From: Nageia nagi
Taxonomy: Eukaryota > Pinophyta
Direction: 5' to 3'
Assembly (NCBI GenBank): GCA_050084985.1
Contig: JBITNC010000001.1
Coordinates: 66,898,001-66,962,000 of the forward strand
Length of the DNA stretch: 64,000 nucleotides
Part shown: one piece after another, positions 47,345-56,549 of the stretch
Layout of the letters: each line of letters begins with the position of its first letter
How positions within the stretch are numbered: position 1 is the stretch's first letter
The notes under the pieces: generated by a model
Seen by the model: only the letters and a program-made list of their open reading frames with translations
What the model was told of the DNA's origin: nothing
The model's database searches: none
Made by a program: the position numbers and the translations under genes

Positions 47345-47445
47345 ACTTTTACTTAGAATCACTAGCATTCTAGTATAGTCATTAGCATTTTATTCTAGTC
47401 GCTAGCATTTTATTCTAATCAATAGCAATTACACATAGTCATTGG
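47345..47445. repeat. Short tandem repeat (about 20-25 bp units) in the leader of element C
   Basis: Units based on TCATTAGCATTTTATTCTAG, four to five diverged copies. Confidence 0.75.
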
Positions 47446-47581
47446 TACCTGATAACAGTTGTTAGAGATCACATAGATAGAAAATAGCAAATACAAAATA
47501 ACACATAATAGACCAAAATGAATAATAAAAAATAGAAAACACCTCCTATGTGTCATTTTTGATGCAACTTACATGTGAGGG

Positions 47582-47601
47582 CCCTCCTTCTAGCACCATA
47601 A
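47582..47601 (-). other. Primer-binding-site candidate of element C
   Basis: Directly inside the right LTR the minus strand reads TGGTGCTAGAAGGAGGGCC. It begins TGG, as sites complementary to a tRNA CCA end do. The tRNA was not identified; C-to-T decay (TGGCGC to TGGTGC) is likely. Confidence 0.55.
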
Positions 47602-48121
47602 TGTTTATTCAAAAAAAACCCTACAAGCATGCAAAACAAGAGATGTTATAATCAACAAAACTCTTTATTGATCTTTGGTATAAACCTCAATTTTGATTAC
47701 AAGTTTGCCTCACATTGAGATTTTTAGTATAATGAATGATATGGGCCTCTTGGAGGCCTTGATTGCTAGTGTATACAAGCTCCAAGTAATATTTTATGAA
47801 ACCTACAAAAGAAAGGCAATACTATTGATTGCTTCTTTCTTGTTGGCTCCTTGGATTTTCTTTTCTCAAATTAGTTGTTGTTCCTATAAATCTTGTACAT
47901 AAATAAACAAACAACACATCAAAACATATCTTCTCATGCTATGAAATCAAAGTAAATAAATATAATTGATCATGTATGTAAATAAATCAATAAATGCAAT
48001 ATACTCAAAACTCTAAACATAGTTCAATAGCATAAGGTTGCATTCAATCTTCTATATTTTTCTCCTAGGAGGAGGTTTGATTTATAGTTTTTAAAGGTGG
48101 CCAAGGTTGCTATTTTAGAGG

Positions 48122-48126
48122 CAAGG
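48122..48126. repeat. Target-site duplication of element D (left)
   Basis: CAAGG, repeated at 51712-51716. The unfilled site is seen at 30019-30023 in the other LTR of element C. Confidence 0.93.
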
Positions 48127-48734
48127 TGATCCAGGTGTTTATTGGTGGCCACCTGCCTATTCCACTTGGGCCCCCACCATTGTCTCTTTCAGTTTGTCAG
48201 TTTCGACATAACTTACTATTTTTAGCAAGTTTTTTTGGTCTTGAACTTCCAAAGCCGTTTTGAGGGCCTAAATGATGTTTTTTGGGCATCATCATTTATC
48301 ATTTCATAAAATAAAATTCATACTAAAATTTTTAGTGCTCAGATAGATCTTGCCAATGATGTATCATGTGCATCAAATGGAGATAGTATGCAAAAGTTAT
48401 GTCCCTGGGAAGTTGAAACACCAATTTACCCAAACGGGGCCCATAGTTTTGACACTTCATCTCCTAGGGTTAGGTTTTTGGGATGTTTAGGGTTCTCCAT
48501 TATTTCTCAATAATAAATAGGCCTTCGAGCCTCATTATAACTAAGTTCAAAGGCCTGTAGCTACAACATCTCTTCTCAGAGATAGCTACCAGTGCACTAG
48601 CTAGTTTTATTTCCATTCTGTCTGTAAGCAAATTTCATGCTTTGACATTAATGAAATGAAGTGTTATTTCTATTGCATCTCTATATTTATGGTTATATGT
48701 TTATTCTATTATGTTCCTACATAAATTCGGATTA
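48127..48734 (+). repeat. 5' LTR of element D
   Basis: Starts TGATCCAGGTGTTTATTGGT and ends ACATAAATTCGGATTA, where the partner ends GAATCA, so the terminal CA has become TA. A TATA-like signal and start region may lie near CTCAATAATAAATAGGCC (48509-48530). Confidence 0.94.
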
Positions 48735-48735
48735 G

Positions 48736-48748
48736 TGGTATCAGAGCG
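48736..48748 (+). other. Primer-binding site of element D
   Basis: TGGTATCAGAGCG, one base after the LTR. It matches the initiator tRNA-Met type site (TGGTATCAGAGCC) with one mismatch. Confidence 0.85.
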
Positions 48749-48864
48749 GTCTATTTTTCTCGATCCTTCTTTGCATGTCCCCAATGAGGTCATAGTATAA
48801 GGAGTTAGGGCTTAATCTGGTGGAACCTTTGCAAGATTAGCCTTGAAAACCTCGATGAAAACCC

Positions 48865-49800
48865 ATGGGGGATGAAAAGAAAGGTGAGGGAGTAGGAGAT
48901 CCTATCAAAATATTTCTTGAGGAGGCCCCCAAAAGATAAAGGAATGTGATGATGGATAACTTTGCTCAGATCCTTCAACGGCTACCCATCAGCGGTGCAT
49001 CTGCATCCAATAGCCACTTTGGTGTTGCGACTCCTTTTAAGGTACAAGTAAATTTTGACATTCCCATATTTGAGGGTCAAATAGATGCTGATGTCGTAGA
49101 TAGATGGTTGAATAGGATATTTCTCTATGCATGACTTTTTAGATCGGGAGAAGATTATTTTTGCACTCCTCAAAGCTACCCCCCATGTTAAGGACTGGTG
49201 GAAAACCTACTGTGAGAATAAGGACCAAATAGAACCCTCTCTATTCTTATTTGTACCAACTTGGAATTATTTTTTAGATGTTGTGAAGGAATAGCACTAT
49301 CCCATGGGGAGCTATGAGGACAAGTACATACAATGGACCACGCTGCGATAATAAAGGGATCAAGATGTGCATGAGTTGATGATTTTGTTCCATACCCTAT
49401 GCACAAAGTTAGGTATCAAAGATTTAGAGAAACATTTGGTGCTAAAGTATCACAACTATCTACATAGATACATTCATGAGGAAATGGAGTTCCTCAACAT
49501 CTCCTCGCTTGGTATGGCATATTGGTATGCTACCAAGATTGAGCAAAAATTCAAACAAAAGAAGTAAGACTTTGGATCTACAAATCAAAAGCCACAAGAA
49601 AATAACAACACCAAAAATCCAAAGAAGGACAAGGGAAAGTGGTGTGAGTTCCATAAGAGCTCCACTCACAACACAAGTGAGTGTCGGGCCAAGCAGTCGC
49701 TAGTGGCCGAGATGAGGGCTTTTGAGTTAGATGCATGCTCTGACTTTGAATCAGAACCTGAAAAGGGGAAATATATTATTGATGTAGATCCCAATGCCAT
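48865..49800 (+). pseudogene. gag relic (element D)
   Basis: An ATG at 48865 (MGDEKKGEGVGDPIKIFL) opens a frame that passes a TAA near 48937 and then gives VQVNFDIPIFEGQIDADVVD and RWLN (about 49047-49120). After a one-base shift it continues IIFALLKATPHVKDWW (W-W capsid motif), EDKYIQWTTL, FHTLCTKLGIKDLEKHLVLK, YHNYLHRYIHEEMEFLNI and LGMAYWYATKIEQKFKQKK. The zinc knuckle variant WCEFHKSSTHNTSECR (C-x2-H-x4-H-x4-C form) is intact at about 49638-49690. The decay is light. Confidence 0.88.
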
Positions 49801-49869
49801 TGTTGCCACTACAAAGGTCCATAAGGAGAATCAGAAGATCCAGAGGAGGAGGAATGTCTCTTCCACTCC

Positions 49870-50360
49870 CAAATGTGGGTAAAGGGCTCCCTTATGCAGT
49901 TCATTATCGATAATGGGAGCCAAAAGAACCTCATTTTAGTAGATGTTATGAAGTAGTTGGGCTTGATTACCATAGCTCACCCACATCCATACACCATCGG
50001 GTGGCTTCACCAAGGATGAGATCTCCATGTCAGCCAACAGTGCCGCCTTCCCTATAGCATCAAGCCCTTCATAGATGAGGTATTATGTGACATTGCTCCT
50101 ATTGATGTTTCTAATGTATTATTAGGATAACCATACTTATGGAAGCATCATGCTGTGTATGAGTCTTGACCTTGTGTTATTATTATTACTTTGGGAAATA
50201 AGTTGTACAGGATACCATAGGTACCACATCCTATCTCTTTGGTTACTACAAAACAATGCAGTAAGCTCATTTCCCAAACTAGAAAATTTGTTTTCCTGAT
50301 GATCCGCCCCTAGGCCAAGAAGAAGACTATGGCCATGACCTCCAAATAGGGCCCCTTTGC
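49870..50360 (+). pseudogene. Aspartic protease and linker relic (element D)
   Basis: Residues MQFIIDNGSQKNLILVDVMK at 49896-49955 are a Ty3 protease start (I-V-D-S-G-S-Q-x-N-L-I), with Asn in place of Thr/Ser. They are followed by HPHPYTIGWL and, in other frames, CRLPYSIKPFIDEVLCDI and APIDVSNVLL, the typical protease end. A long linker with broken frames leads to RT. Confidence 0.8.
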
Positions 50361-50369
50361 ATGACAACA

Positions 50370-51090
50370 ACACATGGATAAGGTTGTAGAGGATTATGGG
50401 GACATCTTCACCTCACCCACAGGGGTTCCTCTGCACTGTCAGGTCAAGCACCCGATTGATCTGACCCTAGGTGCACTGCTACCCAATGGACCGATCTATC
50501 GATGCTCTATTCTAGAAAATAATAAAATCAAGAGGCATATTTAGGCTAATTTAGCTCACATCTAGTCTAAAGTTGACAAAGCAAGTGGCTTCATTGAGTG
50601 CATTCAACACATCTGCCTACAGGTTCATGATATATTAGATAGAGCCAATGTGAAGTACAAGTAGTGCCATGATCAACATCGAGTACCATACAACTTCCAG
50701 GTGGGAGATAAAGTATGGCTACATTTGTAGAAGGATCACATCACTAGACCCCACTGCAAGCTTCACCCACTCCGATATGGGTCCTACACCATCACCAAGG
50801 CTATAGGGAATAATGCTTTTGAGCTTGGGATTCCACCTCTACTGGACACTTTAGACATTACAGAACAACTCACACCAATAGAGTTAAACCCAAATTGCAT
50901 GGAATAGGCCATTATAGATTGTATCATGTACATGCAAATCAAGAACACTCACCAATAGAGGATCCAACTGTATCAGGTTGTCAAAGTTGGCCAACTCCTG
51001 CACCAAGGAAAGTGGTTCACTAGGGACCAAGTTCAGTAAAAATTTCCTCATCTCATGGAGGAACTTAATGCAATAGGGACCATTGCTTTC
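50370..51090 (+). pseudogene. Deletion fusion of RT start and integrase C-terminus (element D)
   Basis: The RT N-terminus is seen as a GVPLHCQVKHPIDLTLGAL-like segment and NGPIYRCSILENNKIKRHI-like residues (50420-50540). The sequence then jumps, near 50545, to an integrase tail: KVDKASGFIECIQHICLQVH, ANVKYKQCHDQHRVPYNFQV, GDKVWLHL, PLRYGSYTITKAIGNNAFEL. It ends with HQGKWFTRDQVQ and FPHLMEELNAIGTIAF at about 51090. RNase H and the catalytic integrase core are absent, a deletion of probably more than 2 kb against complete relatives. Confidence 0.85.
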
Positions 51091-51104
51091 TAAGGGGGGA
51101 GTAA
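51091..51104 (+). other. Polypurine tract of element D
   Basis: TAAGGGGGGAGTAA, directly before the 3' LTR. Confidence 0.85.
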
Positions 51105-51711
51105 TGATCTAGGTGGATATTGGTGGCCAACTACCTATTCCACTTGGGCCCTCACCATTGTCTCTTTCAGTTTGTTAGTTTCGGCATAACTTACTATTTT
51201 TAGCAATTTTTTGGGTCCTAAACTTTCGAAGCCATTTTGAGGCCCTAAATGACATTTTTTGGGCATCATCATTTGCCATTTCATAATATGAAATTCATCT
51301 TAAAAGTTGTAGTGCTTGGATAGATATTTCCAATGATGTATCATGTGCATCAAATGGAGATAGTATGCAAAAGTTATGTCCCTAGGAAGTTGAAACACTA
51401 ATTTACCCAAACGGGGCCCATAATTTTGACACTTCATCTCCTAGGGTTAGGTTTTTGGGATGTTTAGGGTTCTCCATTATTTCTCAATAATAAATAGGCC
51501 TTAGAGCCTCATTGTAACTAAGTTCAAAGGCCTGTAGCTACAACATCTCTTCTCAGAGATAGCTACTAGTGCACTAGCTAGTTTTATTTCCATTCTATCT
51601 GTAAGCAAATTTCATGCTTTGACATTAATGAAATGAAGTGTTATTTCCACTACATCTCTATATTTATGGTTATATTTTTATTCTACTGTGTTCTTACATA
51701 AATTTGAATCA
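51105..51711 (+). repeat. 3' LTR of element D
   Basis: Starts TGATCTAGGTGGATATTGGT and ends AATTTGAATCA. It is alignable to 48127-48734 over the whole length; differences are concentrated in the first 240 bp. Confidence 0.94.
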
Positions 51712-51716
51712 CAAGG
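51712..51716. repeat. Target-site duplication of element D (right)
   Basis: CAAGG, identical to 48122-48126. Confidence 0.93.
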
Positions 51717-51974
51717 ATTGGATAAAAAAGCTTATCTAGCCTTGTCACAACTCTATTCATGTAGGTAAGGCAGAGGACCTTGATCCACTGGTTTATTTCC
51801 CTAGGTGCCCTATTTTTTCATTTTTTCACATTGGGCACTAGCAAATGGATTGGATCATTGATGATTGTATTAAATCACCAACAACTAGTAGGTTTTAGCA
51901 AACTTTATTATTTACTTAAATTTTTATCCCCTTCTTTCATTTATCAAAAGAGGGATCATTTTTAGGTGTCTACA

Positions 51975-51979
51975 GTATT
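51975..51979. repeat. Target-site duplication of element C (right)
   Basis: GTATT, identical to 29489-29493. Confidence 0.88.
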
Positions 51980-52100
51980 ATCCATCAGTCCTAACTCTAT
52001 TGATTTGTTCACCAAGACCCTTCATGAAGCTTAGTTTTGCAAGCCTAGGGAATCTATTAGGTTGGTAAAGTTTCCCTCAAGAGGAAGTGAAGGTTACTAT
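51980..52100 (+). pseudogene. C-terminal end of the copia RNase H (element B), right of element C
   Basis: The plus strand reads SIDLFTKTLHEA, stop, FCKPRESIRL (about 52000-52065). This is the conserved last motif of copia RNase H (A-D-x-x-T-K-x-L...F...R-x-x-x-G-L), missing from the left part. It shows that the element C insertion hit the RNase H region. Confidence 0.85.
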
Positions 52101-52814
52101 GATTATAACTTCATCCTTGATAGGATTTTTCATTTTATAGTGTTTATATTTTTATGAACTCCTTCATGATTAGTTCGCTCCATGTGAGGATCTAGTTGTA
52201 CATTTTTAAGCATATGATGGCTTTTGCTAGCACTATTTTAGTTATCCATATATGAGGAACTAGTTTGTGTATTTTGACACTATTTAGCTATCTATATATG
52301 AGAAAATCATATGTGCTTATGCTCTATTTTTTATGTTGATCAACACATATTTTTATACAATAGGTGATTATGAGTATTAACTTGGCATCTTCGTGATGAC
52401 TTATAGTACACAATTGATCAATTTATGAAAGGCATTACTTGATTCATTTATCTTATGTTGATATGAATATTTTTATTATACATCTAAATGATCTTATTTA
52501 TGAGCTACTTGTAGCTTGCAGGTTTCTTCTTAAGAGTGCAAACTACCTACTTTGAGTGGGCAAGCTCATGGAGGCTCATCGTGTCAACTTTTTGTTAATG
52601 AATAATTGGTACAGTGAAACCAATTATGGTTAATGATTATATTGTAAATCATTTATCAAATGCTAAAGTAGTAAGTCTCAATCTAATATCTTTATTATTT
52701 CTCAAAGATGTAAATGTTTTTATATCCAATTATATCTCTATGGAGGAGAACTCTCTCTTACTCTCTGTTTCTTCTCTCCTCTTCACTCTACCCCAATATT
52801 GCATTAAGGGGGAG
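52100..52814. other. 3' untranslated region of element B
   Basis: AT-rich with no gene. It ends in the purine tract TTAAGGGGGAG directly before the right LTR. Confidence 0.7.
52804..52814 (+). other. Polypurine tract of element B
   Basis: TTAAGGGGGAG, directly before the TG of the 3' LTR; it primes plus-strand synthesis. Confidence 0.8.
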
Positions 52815-53311
52815 TGTTAAAATGTATAATTCATTATTTTAAGTTCTCTTCATATAAATTCACTAGTAATTAAAAGTATCCCTAGATACTTTTTATGTAT
52901 TTTTGAATAAAATAATGTAACTTGTTCTACACTCCATCTCATGAGCATGGCCCTTGGGTAAAAGGGTGAAGCATATCATGATATTGTACATTGGTTAAAA
53001 GGATGATCCAAGGAAGGATATTTTCCTATAATTAGAGGGCCTTCCATCTTGGTTATTCACTCAAGTTTGTAGCAAATTTATGCTCTATAATTGTTAGGAG
53101 AAGTGAGAAAGAGTTATTGTAAGAGAGTGTTTTTTGAGAATAAGAAGATATTATATTAGTATATGTACTCTCTCCCATGAGAGGAACCACTTTACATATG
53201 GTATCAAATTTATAACATTGGTTATTTTTTTGCTATGTTATTGATATTTGAGAGAGCTTTCATATGATCTTGGTAGAATAGGAATTTAGTCATTAAGGCT
53301 TATTCCCATCA
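52815..53311 (+). repeat. 3' LTR of element B
   Basis: Starts TGTTAAAATGTATAATTCAT and ends GGCTTATTCCCATCA. Partner of 21361-21858, followed by the TSD GGGAA. Confidence 0.93.
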
Positions 53312-53316
53312 GGGAA
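53312..53316. repeat. Target-site duplication of element B (right)
   Basis: GGGAA, identical to 21356-21360. Confidence 0.9.
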
Positions 53317-53880
53317 AAATATATAATTCATCCTTAAAGATGTAGTTACCAATCTTGATCTCAAGTTTAATTATTTGGTTACACAACATGTAGTGCCCAT
53401 TTGCATTGGTGACATTCAATCCTTCCATGAATTTGGTTAGGAGATCCTTCCTTATTATAAACCATTGGTTGCTGAAGCTTTGGGTTTCTCCATTATCTAT
53501 CATTATGAGGATTTATTCTCCTACAACTTCCCCTCTAACTTTGATTAATTGGTATGGTGGAGCCTTGTTGTATTTCCCTTCAATCATCTTGATATCTTAT
53601 ATGATTTTTGATTGGTAATGTTTATTTTTCCTTTGATTATTAGGAACCAAATTATCTTTATAGTTCTCATAGAATGTATAGTACTCTATTTGGATGTTAC
53701 TCCTTCCATTATGTACCATTAGGGTCTCATTCTCTCTACATCTTGGTGGTATTAAAGAGGGTCTTGCTTCTAATGTTATTTTCCCCTTCATTTATCTTCT
53801 TTAAGGGTATGGATGTAGTATCTAAGTATCCTCCTCTCCGACTTGAGAAACTTTGATAAATTCTTGAAAGCTTATACACT
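53312..53880 (-). pseudogene. Element A, late gag and protease N-terminal half (right side of the copia insertion)
   Basis: On the minus strand, 53791-53597 (begins MKGKITLEARPSLIPPRCRE) resembles the gag C-terminus/linker. It is followed by a segment with YNKAPPYQLIKVRGEVV and then the protease start MIDNGETQSFSNQWF (D-N-G in place of D-T/S-G), GLNVTNANGHYM (flap) and IGNYIFKDELYIFP. The next residues are found at 21360 on the far side of element B. The frame can be followed to about 53880; no capsid or LTR was found further right, so the copy is truncated there too. Confidence 0.75.
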
Positions 53881-55600
53881 AGTAGAATTTTGGAAGATAT
53901 ATGACTATATGACTAACAAATTTAGTTACGTGACTAAACCTATTAGTCATGTGACTAAAACTGATAAAATTGTACTAATTTTTTGCAATTTACAATTATA
54001 AATAACTAAAAAGATGACTAATTTAGTCATTAAGTAAAATCACAAGGTAAAATCATAAGGTTTGTAATTTGAGAAACATGATAATTTTAAGCATCATTGT
54101 ATTTTTAAACATATTAGGTCAATAATATTTAGCTTCAACAATTTAGTAAGTTAATATATTACCTTAAGAATGAACTTTCCCTTTCTCTCCCTTTTATTTA
54201 TTATGAAATTGATCCAAAATATTTTTAATTTTATTTTCTTCAAATGACTTAAATAAATACCCTCAACATTTATTCTATGTAACTTACCAATCATAAATTT
54301 CTAAATTTTATACTTCAAGGTTATTTTTTTGTGAAAGCTTTTTTTATTCCACATTAATATTTGAAGGATAAATATCTGTAGTAAAATATGAAATAATAAC
54401 TTTGTTCCAAAGGCTACTAATAATTTATTCCACATAATATTAATAAAATTTTATAAACATTTCTTCATCTTATGATTGGTCATGAGTGTTATGTTAGTAG
54501 AAAATGGTAAATAACACATAATTGCTACCAGGGTTATTTTTAATATCAAGCTAAAATATCAGTATATCAGTACATATTTTATAAGGGGATGGAGCAAGGG
54601 TTTTTACCTCAAGGGGGGAATTACTTAAGGGGGTTACTACCAAGGAAGGGGTTTTTAGGAGGAGGTAAAATATTTTTAATTAGATGATATTTTATCTAGT
54701 TGGCATACCCAAACTTCCCCTTATATGATGATATTATTTTTCTATTGTTCTTAGTTTTATTATTTTGATATGATTAAAATATTATTTTACTATTGAATTC
54801 ATTCTACCATATTAAATTAATTAATTCATATTTTTACTAAATTAAATTGATAAATATTAAAATAATATTAAACCTTAATATCTAACCTTACCTATAATTT
54901 TTACCTAAAAAAATACATCATTAAAGATAATTTACCTACAATAATCCTTAAAATCGTATTTACATGTAGATTAAATCATAAATTACAAACGATTTTAGTG
55001 GCAATTTTTATAGGACAATTTAAAATTATCCCTATAAAAAATGATTTTAGTGGCAATTTTTATAAGAAAATTTAAAATTATCCCTACAGAATCATTAAGA
55101 AAATCTCCTCCGCCCTAAAAAATTAAAAAATCAATAGAAAGATGCCAAGCAAGAAAAATTCATGCAGCAGGAAGATGATAGAGGCGAATCTTCTTTTTTG
55201 GGTTTATTTTCATTTTCCCTCCCTTACAGAATTCATAGATACATTCGCGCCTTTTCCAAGCTGAATGATAGGAGTGAATATTTGAAGGAAGAAGTAATTT
55301 TGCAGAAAAGTATTTAGTGAGAGGTAAAACTCATCCATTCTTCCCATTGTAGAAATGGAAAAACATTCTCTGCCTTGAATTCTATATGGTTGTTTCATTT
55401 TGTAATAGGTTACAATTTTTGTAGATTACATTTGGCAAAAAATACTAACAATGATGCATTCATTACACCGTTAGGCGTTCCCTCGTTGGAGTTTTGACCT
55501 CCAAATTTACATCCTGTTGATGAAAAATATGCAGAAGCACCGTCCGTGATTAAAACTATGTCAACCATCCGTGAAAGAGATTTGATTTAGTCAAATTAGG
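53880..55600. other. Intergenic region between the TE nest and the gene-like part
   Basis: AT-rich and without a gene. Short GACTAA/GTGACTAAA motifs repeat at 53897-53975. From about 55140 the base composition changes and CpG becomes more frequent. A minus-strand 62-codon frame at 55210-55398 has no recognisable similarity. Confidence 0.5.
54985..55085. repeat. 52-bp tandem duplication
   Basis: GATTTTAGTGGCAATTTTTA followed by an AATTTAAAATTATCCCTA block occurs twice, nearly identical. Confidence 0.85.
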
Positions 55601-55602
55601 GC

Positions 55603-55700
55603 TTGTCTAGAACCTTCTGCTATCAAAACATATAATTCCCAAGCCCTTAAAAGGGTTTATGCTCTGTATTTATTCGTGAAAGCCACTCCATCAGCTATGG
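55603..55700 (+). promoter_or_regulatory. Candidate promoter of the 55781 gene, with a heat-shock-element-like site
   Basis: The core GAACCTTC (55610-55617, GAA-nn-TTC), preceded by GTCTA, resembles a heat shock element (alternating nGAAn units), about 165 bp before the ATG. TATA-like sequences lie at 55631 (TATAATT) and 55667 (TATTTATT). This is sequence resemblance only. Confidence 0.3.
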
Positions 55701-55780
55701 ATTTTCATGTTAAACTTGCTTGATTGCGGGACTCACGCACTGCGTCTGAGAAAGAAAAAAATAATTTGCACTAATTAGAG

Positions 55781-56546
55781 ATGAACCATATATCAAGGCG
55801 TTCTATTTCAACCGTGGTTCGATCCCCTGCACTACTTCGAGGATTTGCAGCGCAAGTAAACTCCTTCAAAATTTTAAGTCTTTTATTCTTCATGGACTAC
55901 GAGTCCAAATTCATTGACTTCAATTGTACTTATTTCCACCGTTATGGAAATGATTTTTGTCCTACTTCGAAATAATGCTTTAGTAACCCACATAAGCAGA
56001 AACACATATTAGCAAGCAAAATTATTATGCATAGTTAAGAATCCTCATTGAGTAAGAAATGAGATGAAAAGTAAACATTTTGTTTAATGAGGGCGAGAGC
56101 AATTTCTTAATACATAGTTATGAGTTTTGAAACATGGGGCATGCCCTAAGGTATTGTATTTTAATATGCCTGGGTTGAAGTTCTCTTTCTTTTTTTAGAT
56201 ATGTGAAGGCCTGGTTTCGAAAACCTGCGAGATCATCGATAAAGGTTTCATTTTTGCTGAATCCAACGGCTTATTTTCCCAAATCTATGTCTTGCTAAGG
56301 CTCAAGATCAGAAAGGGAGACTTCGGTTCTATTCTTCGCGATGCCACCACCAAAGATGGGCATAAAAAGACCAAGAACAACGATACCTACCGAGACATGA
56401 GCGGTCGTAGCCTCCACCACATCAATGTAGAGAAGAAGCTCCTATTTGAAGAAATAAATGAAAATGAAGAAGAAAGCGGATCCCAATCTGGACGTGGGCA
56501 CCAAGGATGTGGAGATGGCACCGGGTACAATGCAGAAGTTGATTAA
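55781..56546 (+). CDS. Two-exon gene, predicted mitochondrial 140-residue hydrophilic protein (LEA-like, tentative)
   Basis: Exon 1 is 55781-55855 and exon 2 is 56199-56546. The 343-bp intron has GTAAAC at its 5' end and TTTTTTTAG at its 3' end; phase 0, no stop across the joint. The protein starts MNHISRRSISTVVRSPALLR then GFAAQ: Arg/Ser/Ala-rich without acids, typical of a mitochondrial presequence with an R-G-F-A cleavage-like motif. The rest is Lys/Glu/Gly/Asp-rich (DATTKDGHKKTKNNDTYRD; ENEEESGSQSGRGHQG) with no membrane segment. The overlapping +1 frame encodes KADPNLDVGTKDVEMAPGTM, a seed-maturation/LEA-like sequence, so a late frameshift may have changed the true C-terminus. Such proteins protect mitochondria in drying tissue; function here is inferred. 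Confidence 0.55.
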
Positions 56547-56549
56547 CTG

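Larger units (their letters stand above)
45720..47601 (-). other. Leader region of element C with internal tandem repeats
   Basis: Between the PBS and gag. It holds a 90-bp unit present twice at about 46590-46780 (CCTTCAACCTCCYTTTRGAGT core), a 46-bp unit twice at 46798-46890 (AAATTAACTGATTYAATATG core) and a 20-25-bp unit several times at 47345-47445 (CATTAGCATTTTATTCTAGT core). No ORF. Confidence 0.7.
48127..51711 (+). mobile_element. Element D: short, internally deleted Ty3 retrotransposon inside the LTR of element C
   Basis: A complete LTR element of 3585 bp: LTRs of 608 bp (48127-48734) and 607 bp (51105-51711), an initiator-Met type PBS, gag, protease, a fragment of RT fused to the integrase C-terminus, and a PPT. 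The 5-bp duplication CAAGG flanks it (48122-48126 and 51712-51716). The internal region of 2.37 kb lacks most of RT, all RNase H and the integrase core, so it cannot transpose alone. Its gag and integrase ends are less decayed than those of A, B and C, in agreement with its innermost position. Confidence 0.95.
29494..51974 (-). mobile_element. Element C: large Tat-like Ty3 retrotransposon, minus strand, nested in element B
   Basis: Its LTRs (29494-30334 and 47602-51974, the latter interrupted by element D) are TG...CA with short conserved ends. The flanking duplication is GTATT (29489-29493 and 51975-51979). Read on the minus strand the LTR begins TGTAGACACCTAAAAATGAT, a common plant Ty3 LTR start. 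The PPT lies beside the left LTR and the PBS-like site beside the right LTR, so transcription ran right to left. Without element D it is about 18.9 kb, far above a 5-6-kb minimal Ty3 element. Minus-strand order: leader, gag, protease, RT, RNase H, integrase, extra ORF; a PMD-like ORF on the plus strand follows. Gag, protease and integrase motifs resemble the Ogre/Retand/Grande (Tat) lineage. Confidence 0.9.
47602..51974 (-). repeat. 5' LTR of element C, interrupted by element D
   Basis: The LTR sequence consists of 47602-48126 and 51717-51974, about 783 bp, with element D and one copy of the CAAGG duplication in between. It is homologous to 29494-30334; the left copy has an extra 50-60 bp after the GGCAGAGGA block. 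It ends GGTGTCTACA, followed by the TSD GTATT at 51975-51979. Confidence 0.9.
21361..53311 (+). mobile_element. Element B: Ty1/copia LTR retrotransposon, interrupted by elements C and D
   Basis: Bounded by two LTRs of about 498 bp (21361-21858 and 52815-53311), each TG...CA, flanked by the 5-bp duplication GGGAA (21356-21360 and 53312-53316). A PBS follows the left LTR and a purine tract precedes the right one. The coding order gag, protease, integrase, RT, RNase H is that of Ty1/copia. Without the 22.5-kb insertion of C the element is about 9.5 kb, long for copia, because of a 2.9-kb region before gag and about 1 kb of unexplained DNA between integrase and RT. All frames are broken. Confidence 0.92.

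Noticed and set aside
49188-49669. Minus-strand frames across element D gag
   Set aside because: The plus strand encodes the conserved gag capsid and zinc knuckle there.
55210-55398. 62-codon minus-strand frame
   Set aside because: No family, no splice context; it lies in the 5' flank of the 55781 gene on the other strand.
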